The notes: a model not told the origin generated them from the sequence alone. DNA of 64,000 nucleotides from an uncultured Anaerolineae bacterium (GCA_937944445.1 CALDYP010000023.1:147689-211688); one strand, 5' to 3'; numbered from the stretch's first letter, positions 26,502 to 35,992 are shown. A program made the numbers and translations.

Positions 26502-27950
26502 ATGGCCAAGACCCCTATTACTGTTGCCTATGGTGATGGCATCGGCCCAGAGATCATGAAAGCCGCTCTGCGCATCCTGCTAGAGGCAGGCGCAGAGATT
26601 GAGATTGAGACGATAGAAGTCGGCGAACAGGTCTACCTGCGCGGTGAAACCAGCGGCATCGACAAGAAATCATGGGAGACGCTGCTGCACAACCGCGTTT
26701 TGTATAAGGCGCCCATCACCACCCCGCAAGGGGGCGGCTACAAGAGCCTCAACGTGACGATCCGCAAGACGCTGGGACTGTTCGCTAACGTGCGCCCCTG
26801 CGCCAGCTACTACCCCGCCATCGACACCAAGCACCCCCTGATGAAAGTCGTCATCGTCCGTGAGAACGAAGAAGACCTCTACGCGGGGATCGAACACCGC
26901 CAAACTCATGAGGTCTATCAGACGCTCAAACTCATGAGTTCCCCCGGCAGCGAGAAGATCATCCGCTACGCCTTCGAATACGCGCGCGCCAACAACCATC
27001 GCAAGGTGACCGCTTTCACCAAAGACAACATCATGAAGATGACCGACGGCATGTTCCACCGTGTCTTTGACGAGATCGCGGCCGATTACCCCGACATCCA
27101 GACGGAGCACATGATCATCGACATCGGCTCGGCGCGCTTGGCGGATACACCCGAGCTGTTCGATGTGATCGTGCTGCCCAACTTGTATGGTGACATCCTC
27201 TCAGACGTTGCTGCGCAGCTGACCGGCAGCGTCGGGTTGGGTTCATCCGCCAACATCGGCGCTGAGTACGCCATGTTCGAGGCGATCCACGGCAGCGCGC
27301 CAGACATCGCCGGGCGCGGCATCGCCAACCCGTCGGGGCTGCTGCTGGCCGGCGTGCAGATGCTCGTCCACCTCGGCCAAGCCGAGGCCGCCGAGCGCGT
27401 CCACAACGCATGGAAGCGCACTATCGAAGACGGCATCCACACCCCCGACATCTACCGCGAGGGGCGCAGCACCCAGCGCGTAGGCACGATGGAGTTTGCT
27501 GACGCCGTCATCGCGCGGCTAGGCATGCTGCCCGAGCGGCTCACCCCTGTCAACTATGCTAAGGACGAACCCATCCGCATGGAGCCGCCCACTGCTGTCA
27601 AGGTCAAGGCCAAGAAAGAACTCTACGGCGTAGACGTCTTCCTCGATTGGGACGAGGCCAACCGTGATCCCAACGCGCTCGGCCAGAAGATCCTCAGCGA
27701 GGTCATCACGCCAGAGCTGACGATGACCATGATCACCAACCGCGGCTTGAAAGTCTTCCCTGATGTAGACGTGAACAGCTTCAAAACTGACCATTGGCGC
27801 TGTCGTTTCGTCAGTCAAACGCCCATCCACCACAACGTGATCGTCAACCTGTTGGGGCGCTTTGCCGCAGCAGGCCTCGACTTCATCAAGACCGAGCACC
27901 TCTACTACTTCGACGGACAGCCGGGCTTTTCACGTGGGCAAGGGGAGTGA
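26502..27950 (+). CDS. icd: Isocitrate dehydrogenase, probably NAD-dependent
   Basis: 482-residue beta-decarboxylating dehydrogenase converting isocitrate to 2-oxoglutarate in the TCA cycle. GDGIGPEI opens the fold. Substrate residues appear in SLNVTIRK (S82, N84, R88), and metal-binding Asp in NLYGDILSD. The C-terminal extension (from about residue 365, LYGVDVFLDWDE to the end) marks the long Thermus/Rickettsia-type IDH. The cofactor loop reads GSAPDIAGRG with D268-I269, the pair that gives NAD preference in this superfamily (NADP enzymes have Lys-Tyr). ATG at 26502, with GGAG eight bases upstream. Confidence 0.88.
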   Translation: MAKTPITVAYGDGIGPEIMKAALRILLEAGAEIEIETIEVGEQVYLRGETSGIDKKSWETLLHNRVLYKAPITTPQGGGYKSLNVTIRKTLGLFANVRPCASYYPAIDTKHPLMKVVIVRENEEDLYAGIEHRQTHEVYQTLKLMSSPGSEKIIRYAFEYARANNHRKVTAFTKDNIMKMTDGMFHRVFDEIAADYPDIQTEHMIIDIGSARLADTPELFDVIVLPNLYGDILSDVAAQLTGSVGLGSSANIGAEYAMFEAIHGSAPDIAGRGIANPSGLLLAGVQMLVHLGQAEAAERVHNAWKRTIEDGIHTPDIYREGRSTQRVGTMEFADAVIARLGMLPERLTPVNYAKDEPIRMEPPTAVKVKAKKELYGVDVFLDWDEANRDPNALGQKILSEVITPELTMTMITNRGLKVFPDVDVNSFKTDHWRCRFVSQTPIHHNVIVNLLGRFAAAGLDFIKTEHLYYFDGQPGFSRGQGE

Positions 27951-27969
27951 GCCATCTTCTGGCGTAACC

Positions 27970-29442
27970 ATGCGCTCAGGGCAGCAGCGTGCCCTTCTGT
28001 TCGTCCCTCTGTTCGCTGCGCTCGTGATCCTCAGCCCCTTGCTGGCTGAGGATCGCCGTTTTCACCCAGATGAAGCGTTCTTCATGACCTTCGCGCGCGA
28101 TGCAGCCGTCATGGGCGACTGGTGGCTAAGCGGCCCGCTCGACAAGCCACCCCTCACTGTGTACGCCAACGCACTCTTGCTCACCCTCATCGGCATGGAC
28201 ACCCTGCCCGACGGCGTGCTGACGCTGGACGCGCATCAAGGTGAGTTCGTCGGGCGGCTGGCGGCTTTCTTCAGCGGTTTGATTGTGGTCGCGTTGAGCG
28301 TTCGGCTGACGCTTGACCACACCGCCCAGCCGCTGGCGGCGATAGGCGCTGGCGTCACGCTGTCGGCGCTGCCCCTGTTCCAGCTTTACAGCGCCAGCGC
28401 GTTCATGGACATGCCGATGATCGCGCTGGCGTTTGGGGCGCTGCTCGCGGCGCGGCGGGGGCAGGGCGGCTGGTCGGGGCTGCTGTTGGGGCTGGCCGTC
28501 TGTGCCAAGCCGCAGGCAGTCTTTTTCGCGCCGCTGGTGTTGTGGTACGTCGTGTGCGCGCCTGAACGCTGGACGTGCCTCATGCGTTGGGGGGTGGGGC
28601 TGAGCAGCGCCCTGCTCGCGCTGGGGCTGTGGGATGCCCTGCGAGCAGGGCAAAGCGTGATCTTGCTGGGAATGGCCAACAACGACAGCTTTCAGCTGGC
28701 GGCCAGCGTTGATGTGCTGCTGGCGCGGCTGCAAGCGTGGCTGCCGATCACGCCGCACATGCCACATGTGCCGCTGCTGACGTGGGCGCTCATCGCAGTG
28801 AGCGGCCTGTGCAGCCGCCCAACGCGCCCCTTGAGCGTATGGCTGTTGAGTTACGGGCTGGGGCATCTGCTGATCTTCGAAGTCTTATACGAGCGTTATC
28901 TGCTGCCGCTGGTCGTCGTCGGGGTGGTGAGCGCGTGGGCTGCGGCGGCGGTTTGCTGGCGTGGCCATGCCAAACACGCCACACCGCACAAAACGGCCTC
29001 GCGCCTAGCCAGCCTGCTTGTGCTCACCGCGTTAGGGGGTGGGCTTATGCTCGCCAACAGCTATCCGTTACACAAGTTGGAGGATTACCGCTGCAACAGC
29101 CAGATCGACCGCCTCGCCGCTGACTTGAACGCGCTGCCCGTGGCGACAGTCATTTACGATCATTGGTTGGGGTGGCTGCTTAATTACTACATGGGGCCGT
29201 GGCACAACAAGCGCATCGTCTACTACCCTTCGCCAGAGGTGCTCATTGCAGGGATACGCTCACTGAACGAGTATGGGCCGCGCTATGTCCTCATCCCAAC
29301 GGATGCGGCCACCCATTACGGGCTGTCAAGCGACTGGTCAACCGACTGGGCGACATGGCTAAGTGCCCTCGAGAACGCATTTTACGTTGAAGAACTGGGC
29401 AGTTACGGCGCAATCCGCGTGTTTCGGGTTTACCCCAACTAA
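27970..29442 (+). CDS. Polytopic membrane glycosyltransferase (GT-C, PMT/ArnT-like)
   Basis: 490 residues with about ten hydrophobic segments. The first external loop carries the GT-C signature: FHPDEAFFM with the catalytic-type Asp-Glu, and SGPLDKPPLTVY. This matches lipid-phosphate-sugar transferases of the ArnT/PMT clan, which move a sugar from a polyprenyl carrier to a protein or envelope acceptor. A periplasmic C-terminal region follows the last membrane helix. It starts 19 bp after icd, and its end overlaps the convergent receiver gene by 4 bp. Donor and acceptor unknown. Confidence 0.8.
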   Translation: MRSGQQRALLFVPLFAALVILSPLLAEDRRFHPDEAFFMTFARDAAVMGDWWLSGPLDKPPLTVYANALLLTLIGMDTLPDGVLTLDAHQGEFVGRLAAFFSGLIVVALSVRLTLDHTAQPLAAIGAGVTLSALPLFQLYSASAFMDMPMIALAFGALLAARRGQGGWSGLLLGLAVCAKPQAVFFAPLVLWYVVCAPERWTCLMRWGVGLSSALLALGLWDALRAGQSVILLGMANNDSFQLAASVDVLLARLQAWLPITPHMPHVPLLTWALIAVSGLCSRPTRPLSVWLLSYGLGHLLIFEVLYERYLLPLVVVGVVSAWAAAAVCWRGHAKHATPHKTASRLASLLVLTALGGGLMLANSYPLHKLEDYRCNSQIDRLAADLNALPVATVIYDHWLGWLLNYYMGPWHNKRIVYYPSPEVLIAGIRSLNEYGPRYVLIPTDAATHYGLSSDWSTDWATWLSALENAFYVEELGSYGAIRVFRVYPN

Positions 29443-29843
29443 CGCACCGTCCGCCCTGTGCGGATGACGTCCTGCACCGTCTTGATTAAGTTGTTGGCAA
29501 GATAGGGCTTCGTCAGATAGCGATCTGCCCCGCTCTCCAGCCCTTCACGGATCTGGTTAGGGTCTGCGAGCGCTGACAAGATGATGATGGGCATGGCATC
29601 ATACATCGACTGCTGGCGTATCTGCTTGAGGAAATCAATCCCGCTGATTTCAGGCAGCATCAGGTCAAGCAAGACCAAATCAGGCAGCGGCGTCTCGCGC
29701 AGGATGTGCCTAGCTTCAGTAGCGTTCAGGGCGCTGATCGTCTCAAAGCCAGCACGCTGTAAAAGCAGAACCACCAGCTTTTGTAGGGCTGGATCATCGT
29801 CCACAATAAGAACTGTAGGTTTTCTGGGCGTGGGATCAGACAC
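29439..29843 (-). CDS. Stand-alone response-regulator receiver protein
   Basis: 134 residues, a single CheY-like receiver and no output domain. Acidic residues D15-D17, the phosphoacceptor D60 (LVLLDLMLPE), S90 and K112 (YLTKPY) are all present. It starts with GTG at 29843. No histidine kinase is adjacent, so its partner lies elsewhere. It may act as a phosphate sink or by binding a partner protein. Confidence 0.88.
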   Translation of the reverse strand: MSDPTPRKPTVLIVDDDPALQKLVVLLLQRAGFETISALNATEARHILRETPLPDLVLLDLMLPEISGIDFLKQIRQQSMYDAMPIIILSALADPNQIREGLESGADRYLTKPYLANNLIKTVQDVIRTGRTVR

Positions 29844-30009
29844 GGACCCTACCTTTACATGAGTGAATCAGGGTAACCTTGAACATTAGAAAGTATTGTA
29901 CTCACGGATGAGGACAGTCACAAGTCATACCGCACAGGTAAACATGTGCAAAAGCTTAGCGTAGAGTGTAAGTTTTTGTCACAAGGCTGAGTTAACTGTC
30001 AAAGGACAA

Positions 30010-31113
30010 ATGAACATGATGCTAGTATTTGAACAGCGGGTGCAGCGCTTTATCCAATCTCAAGCCGTTGACTGGTTCGCGCTGATCCCGGGCACGAACA
30101 TGCTCTACTTCACCGGGCTGGATTACCACCTCGGCAAGCGCCCCATCCTGATCTTGTTCAGCGCCAGCCGGACGCTGGCCCTCGTCCCGCTGTTGGAGGC
30201 GGGCAAAACCCGTGAGGCGCTGCCCCATGCCCACCTCATCACATGGACGGACACCGAAGGCTACGCCCACGCGATGCGCGAACTCATCGCCGCGGCAGGC
30301 CTTGACCGAGCGGGCATGTTAGGCGTTGACGGCTACACGATGCGCGTGTTTGAGTATCTGGCGCTGAACGCGGCCGGCCTGCCGGCGGAGCGCATCCGCG
30401 ACGTCGGGCGCGATCTGCTGCTGTTCCGCGCGATCAAAACCCAAGACGAGATCGATGCGATGCAACAGGCCGTGCGCATCAGCGAGCTGGCGCTGGACGC
30501 GCTGCGCCAATGGGTGCGGCCCGGCATGACAGAGAAGCAGATCGCTCAGCGGCTGATGGAAGAACAGCGCCAGCGCGGGGCGCACGACGTCGCCTTTGAG
30601 CCGATCGTGCTGGTTGGCCCGCGCAGCGCCCTGCCGCACGGCAACCCGGGCGATCACACGCTCCAAGAGGACGACATCCTCTTGATCGACTTCGGCTGCA
30701 AAGTTGACCATTACCCCTCAGACATCACGCGCACGTTCTTACTCGGCCAAGTGAGCGAGCAAGTTAAGGCGATGTACGACGCAGTCTACGCGGCCAACGC
30801 TGCCGCGCGCGCCGTGGCCGCACCGGGCGTCACATGGGGCGCAGTGGACAAAGCCGCCCGTGATGTGATCGAAGCGGCGGGCTTCGGGCCGTACTTCACC
30901 CACCGTACCGGCCACGGGCTGGGGCTGGACGGCCACGAACTGCCCCAGATCGCCAGCGGCGAGGACGCCGTGCTCGAGCCGGGCATGGTGTTCACGATTG
31001 AACCCGGCATCTACATCCCCGGCGTGGGCGGCGTCCGCATCGAGGATGACATGGTCGTCACCACGGACGGCGTCTTCTCTCTGACTAGCTACCCGCGCGA
31101 GCGTTCCTCATGA
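30010..31113 (+). CDS. M24 family metallopeptidase (Xaa-Pro aminopeptidase/dipeptidase)
   Basis: 367 residues. The N-terminal creatinase-like domain has GTNMLYFTGLDYH. The C-terminal pita-bread domain has metal ligands in LIDFGCKVDHYPSDITRTF (two Asp), HRTGHGLGLDGHE (His), FTIEPGIY (Glu) and GGVRIEDDMVV (Glu). It cleaves the bond before proline in peptides. It has AGGA upstream, and an alternative ATG at 30016 is equally possible. Its end overlaps the next gene by 4 bp. Confidence 0.92.
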   Translation: MNMMLVFEQRVQRFIQSQAVDWFALIPGTNMLYFTGLDYHLGKRPILILFSASRTLALVPLLEAGKTREALPHAHLITWTDTEGYAHAMRELIAAAGLDRAGMLGVDGYTMRVFEYLALNAAGLPAERIRDVGRDLLLFRAIKTQDEIDAMQQAVRISELALDALRQWVRPGMTEKQIAQRLMEEQRQRGAHDVAFEPIVLVGPRSALPHGNPGDHTLQEDDILLIDFGCKVDHYPSDITRTFLLGQVSEQVKAMYDAVYAANAAARAVAAPGVTWGAVDKAARDVIEAAGFGPYFTHRTGHGLGLDGHELPQIASGEDAVLEPGMVFTIEPGIYIPGVGGVRIEDDMVVTTDGVFSLTSYPRERSS

Positions 31114-32102
31114 TGATGAAATTCGTTCAACTGCTGATCTTGCTCATTTTAACGCCGCTCGTCACGGCACAGCAGGCGACACCCACCCCGCCAGCGCTTA
31201 CGCCCCACACCGTGCTGCCCACTCAACAGAACGCCCCCTACAGCCTCAGCTTCAGCGGCGATGGGCGACAGTTGATCGTCGTCAGCGCCTCGACCGATGA
31301 AGCCACCTTCGGCCTCACTGCGCTGCAATGGTACGCGGACGGAGAAACTCGCACGATCACGCGCGAGGGCGAGCTGTTCTACAGCGCCGCGCTGCACCCC
31401 TTCCTGCCGCAGCTTTACGCCGCCACGTACAGCGGCAGCGTTGACCGCTACGACGTGCCAGCTTTCACACTGGCTGATACCATCCTCGGCCACGAGAGCG
31501 CGCCGCTGCTGCTGTTCGCCCCGGACGGCGCGCACTTCGTCAGCGCCGATTGGAGCGGTTTGCTCATCTGGTCTGGGATGAGCAGCGAAGTGACCTTCAT
31601 CGTGACGGACGAAGCCGCTGCCCCGGGCGATCCAGCCCGCGCGGCCATCAGCCCAGATGGCCAGCTTGTCGCGTGGCTGAGCTACCCCTCCACCGTCATG
31701 ATCACGTCGATCACAACTGGGGAACTCGTCGGGCGCGTGCTGACGGGCTACGACGTCGAGCCGTACCAGATCGGTTTCACGCCAACCAACCAGATCGCCA
31801 TCGCCTACGGCACACTGGAAATCTGGGATCCTACCAGCAATCAGCTCGTCGAACGCATCATCACCACCGACGCGGTGCGCGACTTCACCTACAGCCGTGA
31901 CGGTCACCGTCTCGTCCTGCTCACCGCGGACAACGTCGTGCGCATCCTTGACGCGGCTAACGGTCAGACGCTGGCGCTGGCCAACGCCGAGGGCGCGCAA
32001 GTGTGGGGGATGACGCTTTCGCTCGACGGGCGGCGGTTGGCAGTCGGGCTGGACAACGCCGTCGCCGTCTACGACATGCCTAGGCCAGTACACGCGGAGT
32101 AG
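31110..32102 (+). CDS. Secreted WD40-like beta-propeller protein
   Basis: 330 residues with a clear signal peptide (KFVQLLILLILTPLVTAQQ), then a Thr/Pro-rich stretch and repeated blades of WD40/YVTN type (for example SLSFSGDGRQLIVVSAS, LLFAPDGAHFVSADWSGLL and FTYSRDGHRLVLLTADNVVR). No enzyme motif. Probably an extracellular or periplasmic scaffold. It is coupled to the M24 peptidase by an ATGA overlap, suggesting co-expression. The structured repeats begin immediately after its stop. Confidence 0.78.
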   Translation: MMMKFVQLLILLILTPLVTAQQATPTPPALTPHTVLPTQQNAPYSLSFSGDGRQLIVVSASTDEATFGLTALQWYADGETRTITREGELFYSAALHPFLPQLYAATYSGSVDRYDVPAFTLADTILGHESAPLLLFAPDGAHFVSADWSGLLIWSGMSSEVTFIVTDEAAAPGDPARAAISPDGQLVAWLSYPSTVMITSITTGELVGRVLTGYDVEPYQIGFTPTNQIAIAYGTLEIWDPTSNQLVERIITTDAVRDFTYSRDGHRLVLLTADNVVRILDAANGQTLALANAEGAQVWGMTLSLDGRRLAVGLDNAVAVYDMPRPVHAE

Positions 32103-32105
32103 GGA

Positions 32106-32327
32106 CGCGACCTGTCGCGTCCGCGAGGCCTCATCCCCCAGCCCCCTTCTCCCGCAGGAGAAAGGGGACGTGCCGTGCCCGTGGCAACAGAAAAACGGAC
32201 GAGGTAGTGTGGCTCTGACAGCGACAGGCAGCCGCGACCTGTCGCGTCCGCGAGGCCTCATCCCTTAGCCCCCTTCTCCCGCAGGAGAAGGGGGACGTGC
32301 CGTGCCCGTGGCAACTGAAAAACGGAC
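32106..32327. repeat. Two 95-bp direct repeats with internal hairpins
   Basis: 32106-32200 and 32233-32327 are near-identical copies with a period of 127 bp and a few mismatches. Each contains a short palindrome GCGACCTGTCGC and a long stem CCCCTTCTCC / GGAGAAGGGG. This is non-coding, REP/BIME-like structured DNA between a secreted protein gene and the convergent cyclotransferase gene. Confidence 0.8.
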
Positions 32328-32358
32328 AGGGCAGGCCCTGTCCCTACGATGCCGCGTC
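32324..32358. repeat. Palindromic repeat shared with the right edge of the window
   Basis: A perfect inverted repeat GGACAGGGC-AG-GCCCTGTCC (32324-32343), continuing into CTACGATGCCGCGTC. The same block occurs in reverse orientation near 63816-63850, at the head of the 16-bp tandem array. The rest of the gap to 32442 shows no ORF or further structure. Confidence 0.75.
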
Positions 32359-32442
32359 GGCAGGGGCTTTGGCCGCGGGCGTGGCTCCGCGCCGTCGTCT
32401 TGTATCCTGCATCTCATTTTTAAACGACATTAGAAAGAGGCT

Positions 32443-33315
32443 TCAGCGCCGCGCAGGCACAAAGCGCACCTCAAACAGCTTGTCCCACATCTTGCCGGTG
32501 AGGAAAAACGTCTCCGTCTCAGGGTTGTAGGCGATGCCGTTGAGCGTCGCTCCCGGGTCGCGCTGGCGCGCGGCGATGATCTCAGCGTCAGTCAGCAGAC
32601 CGCTGGCGTTAATGAACGCCACGACGTTCCCGTTGCGCTTGTCGATCTGCGCGATCAGGTCGGTCTGCCACAGGTTGGCGTAAATATAATCGCCGACGCA
32701 TTCCAACTCGTTCAGAAGCTGCGCAGGGATCAAGTCTACGCGGGTTTCGCCCGTCTGGTTGTTGCGCGAGACGAATAACACTCCGAAGCTCACGATGAGT
32801 TCGAACGTCTCAGGGTTGCGCACTTGCAAGTAGGACGTGCTGTCGCTCATGAACAAGTAGCGTCCATCGTAGCAGATACCCCAACCTTCCCCCTCATACG
32901 TCAGCGTGTCGATGCGCTCGAATGTCGCCAAGTCGTAGACGAACGCCTCGCCCTCCGTCCACGTCAACTGAATGAGGCGATCATTCAGCAGCACCAACCC
33001 CTCCGCGAAGTAATCCGGCAGGGGATTATCGCCGCTGAGTTCTTCCTCAGGGCGGTTGACGTTGACGAGGCGCAGCACCTCGCCCGTCGTTAGATCAACC
33101 TCGCGCAGCGACGAGAAGCCGCGCTTGCCGGTGCTCTCATACAACTTGCCGTCGTGCCAGAGCAAGCCCTGTGTAAAGGCCTGCCCGTCGTGCGGGAAGA
33201 CGTTGATCACCTCCGGGACGAGGATCGGCGGTGGCGTGAGGGGAGAAGGGCGGTTCTGGGCGCTGACCGCCCCCACCACGCCGATGACAGCCCAGATCGC
33301 AATGAGGCGGCGCAT
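32443..33315 (-). CDS. Secreted glutaminyl-peptide cyclotransferase (glutamine cyclotransferase)
   Basis: 290 residues with a signal peptide (RLIAIWAVIGVVGAVSAQ). The rest is the five-bladed propeller of the plant/bacterial glutamine cyclotransferase family: FPHDGQAFTQGLLWHDGKLY, ESTGKRGFSSLREVDL, YFAEGLVLLNDRLIQLTW, GEGWGICYDGRYL and the C-terminal LNGIAYNPETETFFLTGKMW. It converts N-terminal glutamine to pyroglutamate in exported proteins. It lies 2 bp after the PA14/SH3 gene on the same strand, so the two form an operon. Confidence 0.88.
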   Translation of the reverse strand: MRRLIAIWAVIGVVGAVSAQNRPSPLTPPPILVPEVINVFPHDGQAFTQGLLWHDGKLYESTGKRGFSSLREVDLTTGEVLRLVNVNRPEEELSGDNPLPDYFAEGLVLLNDRLIQLTWTEGEAFVYDLATFERIDTLTYEGEGWGICYDGRYLFMSDSTSYLQVRNPETFELIVSFGVLFVSRNNQTGETRVDLIPAQLLNELECVGDYIYANLWQTDLIAQIDKRNGNVVAFINASGLLTDAEIIAARQRDPGATLNGIAYNPETETFFLTGKMWDKLFEVRFVPARR

Positions 33316-33317
33316 GG

Positions 33318-34367
33318 CTAACGCACCGGCACAGCGTCGATGAACCCGCTGCGCACGCGGACGAAGCCCGCCAAGATCCAGCCGACGATGCCGTTGTAGC
33401 GGATCTGATACCAGAAGTCACTGCCGCCCTGCCGCGTCCGCCCGATGATCGACACTTGATCGCCCCACGGCACTTGGCCAAGCAGCGCCGTGCGCTCGCT
33501 CGGTCGCGCGCGGATGTTCATCACCGAGCGCGTCTGGCCGATCACCCCGATGTCTGGCGCGCCGTCGATCTGGTCAAAAATCGTATTCTGGAACGGGATC
33601 GCGTCCAAGTTGCCGGCCACTTCTAGATAGCGACCGCTGGCCCAGCCGCGCCGCGTCTCCGACAGTTGGATGAGATACCACGTGAACGGCCCCTCGCTGT
33701 TGTTCTTGGCCAGCAGCTCATACTGCGTGCCGGGGCGCGCCACACCGACCAGCGACGCGCCGATATACGGCCCTGTGCGCACCGCCAGCCCACGCACCCG
33801 CACCACCTGCCCGGTCGCAATCGGGGCAGGGGTGGGCGTGGGGCCAACGACGCTCGGCGTGCCACCAGCCCCGACTAACCAACTCACCTGAAGCACCGCC
33901 TCGCTGGTGATCTGAAGGTATTCGACGGTGAGGGTGTAAGTTCCACCGGTGAGCGCCACCGCCGCTTGGCGCGTGCGCACAGAGCCGCCTTGAAAATCGT
34001 CGATCACGATCGTGCTGTCAATCTTGAAGCGCACCCCGTCGTCATACGTCAAGATGAAGGTGTAGTTGCCTGCAGGCAGCGTCTGAACGGTGGTGAACCG
34101 CGCCGAGTAGTTGTTATTGTTGACCCCGGAGACGATATTGTTCGCCCCATCCCGTGGGAAGCCATCCGGCCACGTCTGGTTAATGCCGGTGGGGTAGGCA
34201 GCAGTTGCCACCGCAGGGGCGGTTAGGTTAGTGTTGTTAAAAAACTGCGCCGTCCAGTTTGTGCCGAACTGCGCCTGTGCTTCGACTGTCACAGCAGGGG
34301 TCAGCGCTAGCACTGCCAGCAGCCACCCCGCCACGCCTATCAGGCCTGCGCGTATCCATCCCCTCAT
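33318..34367 (-). CDS. Secreted PA14-like and SH3b-domain protein
   Basis: About 349 residues from the ATG at 34367, which has GGAG eight bases upstream. Signal peptide at residues 1-30. A PA14-like carbohydrate-binding fold follows (NWTAQFFNNTNL, NYTFILTYDDGVRFKIDST and TYTLTVEYLQ). After a short Pro/Thr linker come two bacterial SH3 domains (LAVRTGPYIGASLVGVARPG and MNIRARPSERTALLGQVPWG, each ending in a Gly-Trp segment). Probably a cell-envelope protein that binds glycan or peptidoglycan. Confidence 0.82.
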   Translation of the reverse strand: MRGWIRAGLIGVAGWLLAVLALTPAVTVEAQAQFGTNWTAQFFNNTNLTAPAVATAAYPTGINQTWPDGFPRDGANNIVSGVNNNNYSARFTTVQTLPAGNYTFILTYDDGVRFKIDSTIVIDDFQGGSVRTRQAAVALTGGTYTLTVEYLQITSEAVLQVSWLVGAGGTPSVVGPTPTPAPIATGQVVRVRGLAVRTGPYIGASLVGVARPGTQYELLAKNNSEGPFTWYLIQLSETRRGWASGRYLEVAGNLDAIPFQNTIFDQIDGAPDIGVIGQTRSVMNIRARPSERTALLGQVPWGDQVSIIGRTRQGGSDFWYQIRYNGIVGWILAGFVRVRSGFIDAVPVR

Positions 34368-34453
34368 AAGCACGTCTCCATCGCAAAAGTATTCACGATG
34401 TATTATAACAGTTTTTGCGTATGCACTGCTCAAAACGCCCCAAAGGTACTCTT

Positions 34454-35989
34454 GTGATCGTTCCTCATCTCACAAAGCTTGTTCTGCTCTGCGTCATCGC
34501 AGCGTGCTTGAGCGCCTGCGCCGCCCAAGCCGACCCTACCGCCACCCCGACGCCGACTCAAGCGCCGACCATCACACCCATCAGCCTGCCGATAGACGCC
34601 ACCCCCAGCGTAGTAGAGCCAGCCACAGCCACGCCCAGCGTCACGCCGTCACAGACTGCCAGCGCCACGGCCACGCTCACATCCACCCCAACGCCCACTG
34701 TGACCCAAACGCCCAGCCTCACCCCAACGCTTACCCTCACACCTAGCGCTACCCCAACGGCCACAGTCACCCCCAGCCCGACGGCTACGCGTATCCCACC
34801 GACTGCGCCGCCGCCCATCACACTGACGCCGCCCATCGCCAGCGCCGCCTCAGGCTGGTCGTGTGGCGATTTCCCATGTGCTGACCAGATCGACGAGTGG
34901 CAGCGTCGCATCCGCGTTCCGTCGGGCTTCGCGCTGGAGTTCGTCGGCCAGTTCCCCGGCCAAGTGAACCAAATCACCTACGGGCCAGATGGGGCGCTCT
35001 ACGCCACTGTGCTGGAGAACGGCACGCTCACGGGCGCGGTCTGGCGTCTCGCGCCGGAGGGTATCCGCCGCTTGACGCCCACGCTCTACTCACCGTTCGG
35101 GTTGGCGTTCCGCCCCAACACCGCCGAGTTGTACATCAGCAGCCGCACCAGCCCACTGCAAGGCGGCTCGCTGTGGCGCTTGAACCCCGACACCACCCTG
35201 AGCCTGCTCATCGACGACCTGCCCTGCTGCTTTAGTGAAGTGGACAACCAGCCAAATGGCATCTTCTTCGGGCAGGATGGGGCGCTCTACATGGGGATCG
35301 GCTCGTTGACCGACCGCGGGGAAGGCTCCAACCCACAGCTTCAGGCGTGGGCAAACCCGGTTCCGTTTGAGGCAGCCATCGTCCGCGTGGACATGCAAAG
35401 CGGCGAATTGACGACGTTCGCCAGCGGCATCCGCAACCCAATTGACATCGCCCAAGACAGCGCAGGCGCGTTCTACGCCACCGACAGCGGCCTTGTCTCG
35501 GGCATCGGCGACCGCGTGTTAGCCGTCCAAGCGGGGGCGCATCACGGCTTCCCGTACTATCGCAGCCGCGGGTGTGACAACTGCCCGCCGAACACCGGCC
35601 GCAGCATCCCCCCGCCTGATCTGCTCAGCCTGCCGCCCTACACCTTGCCGCGCGGCCTTGTGGCGTACAAGGGGGCGCAGTTCCCCACCAACTTCCAAGA
35701 CACGCTCTTCATCGCCCTGTGGAACGCGCCCTACCAGATGATCCTCTGGCTTGACCCGCGTGATCCCGCGCTGGCCGCCGCCACGCCCGATGAGCCGTAC
35801 CCGCTCACGCCGTTCGTGAGCGGCCTGCTGCGCCCTGCTGATGTAATCGTAGACGACGACGGGGCGCTGGTGATCGCCGATTGGCTGCATGGGCACGTAT
35901 GGCGGGTGCGCTATGTGGGCGCAAGCGGGGGAGCGCCCGCTGTGGCGACTCCCCCGTCCTTGTTCGCGACCAACACGCCCGCCCCGTAG
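34454..35989 (+). CDS. Lipoprotein with glucose/sorbosone-dehydrogenase-type propeller
   Basis: About 511 residues. I favour the GTG at 34454 (AAAGG seven bases upstream), which gives a clean lipoprotein signal ending LSACAAQ; an ATG at 34421 is possible. Residues 30-135 are a Thr/Pro/Ser linker. The rest is a six-bladed GSDH-like propeller: VPSGFALEFVGQFPGQVNQI, TYGPDGALYATV, NGIFFGQDGALYMGIGSL, GIRNPIDIAQDSAGAFYATD and PADVIVDDDGALVIADWLHG. Family members are PQQ-type sugar dehydrogenases, but activity is unproven. It is divergent from the PA14/SH3 gene. Confidence 0.8.
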   Translation: MIVPHLTKLVLLCVIAACLSACAAQADPTATPTPTQAPTITPISLPIDATPSVVEPATATPSVTPSQTASATATLTSTPTPTVTQTPSLTPTLTLTPSATPTATVTPSPTATRIPPTAPPPITLTPPIASAASGWSCGDFPCADQIDEWQRRIRVPSGFALEFVGQFPGQVNQITYGPDGALYATVLENGTLTGAVWRLAPEGIRRLTPTLYSPFGLAFRPNTAELYISSRTSPLQGGSLWRLNPDTTLSLLIDDLPCCFSEVDNQPNGIFFGQDGALYMGIGSLTDRGEGSNPQLQAWANPVPFEAAIVRVDMQSGELTTFASGIRNPIDIAQDSAGAFYATDSGLVSGIGDRVLAVQAGAHHGFPYYRSRGCDNCPPNTGRSIPPPDLLSLPPYTLPRGLVAYKGAQFPTNFQDTLFIALWNAPYQMILWLDPRDPALAAATPDEPYPLTPFVSGLLRPADVIVDDDGALVIADWLHGHVWRVRYVGASGGAPAVATPPSLFATNTPAP

Positions 35990-35992
35990 TGG

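Noticed and set aside
31149..32261. A 370-codon minus-strand open frame opposite the propeller gene
   Set aside because: The plus-strand protein has a signal peptide and clear propeller repeats. The antisense product is Arg/Gly/Val-rich without motifs and runs into the repeat block.
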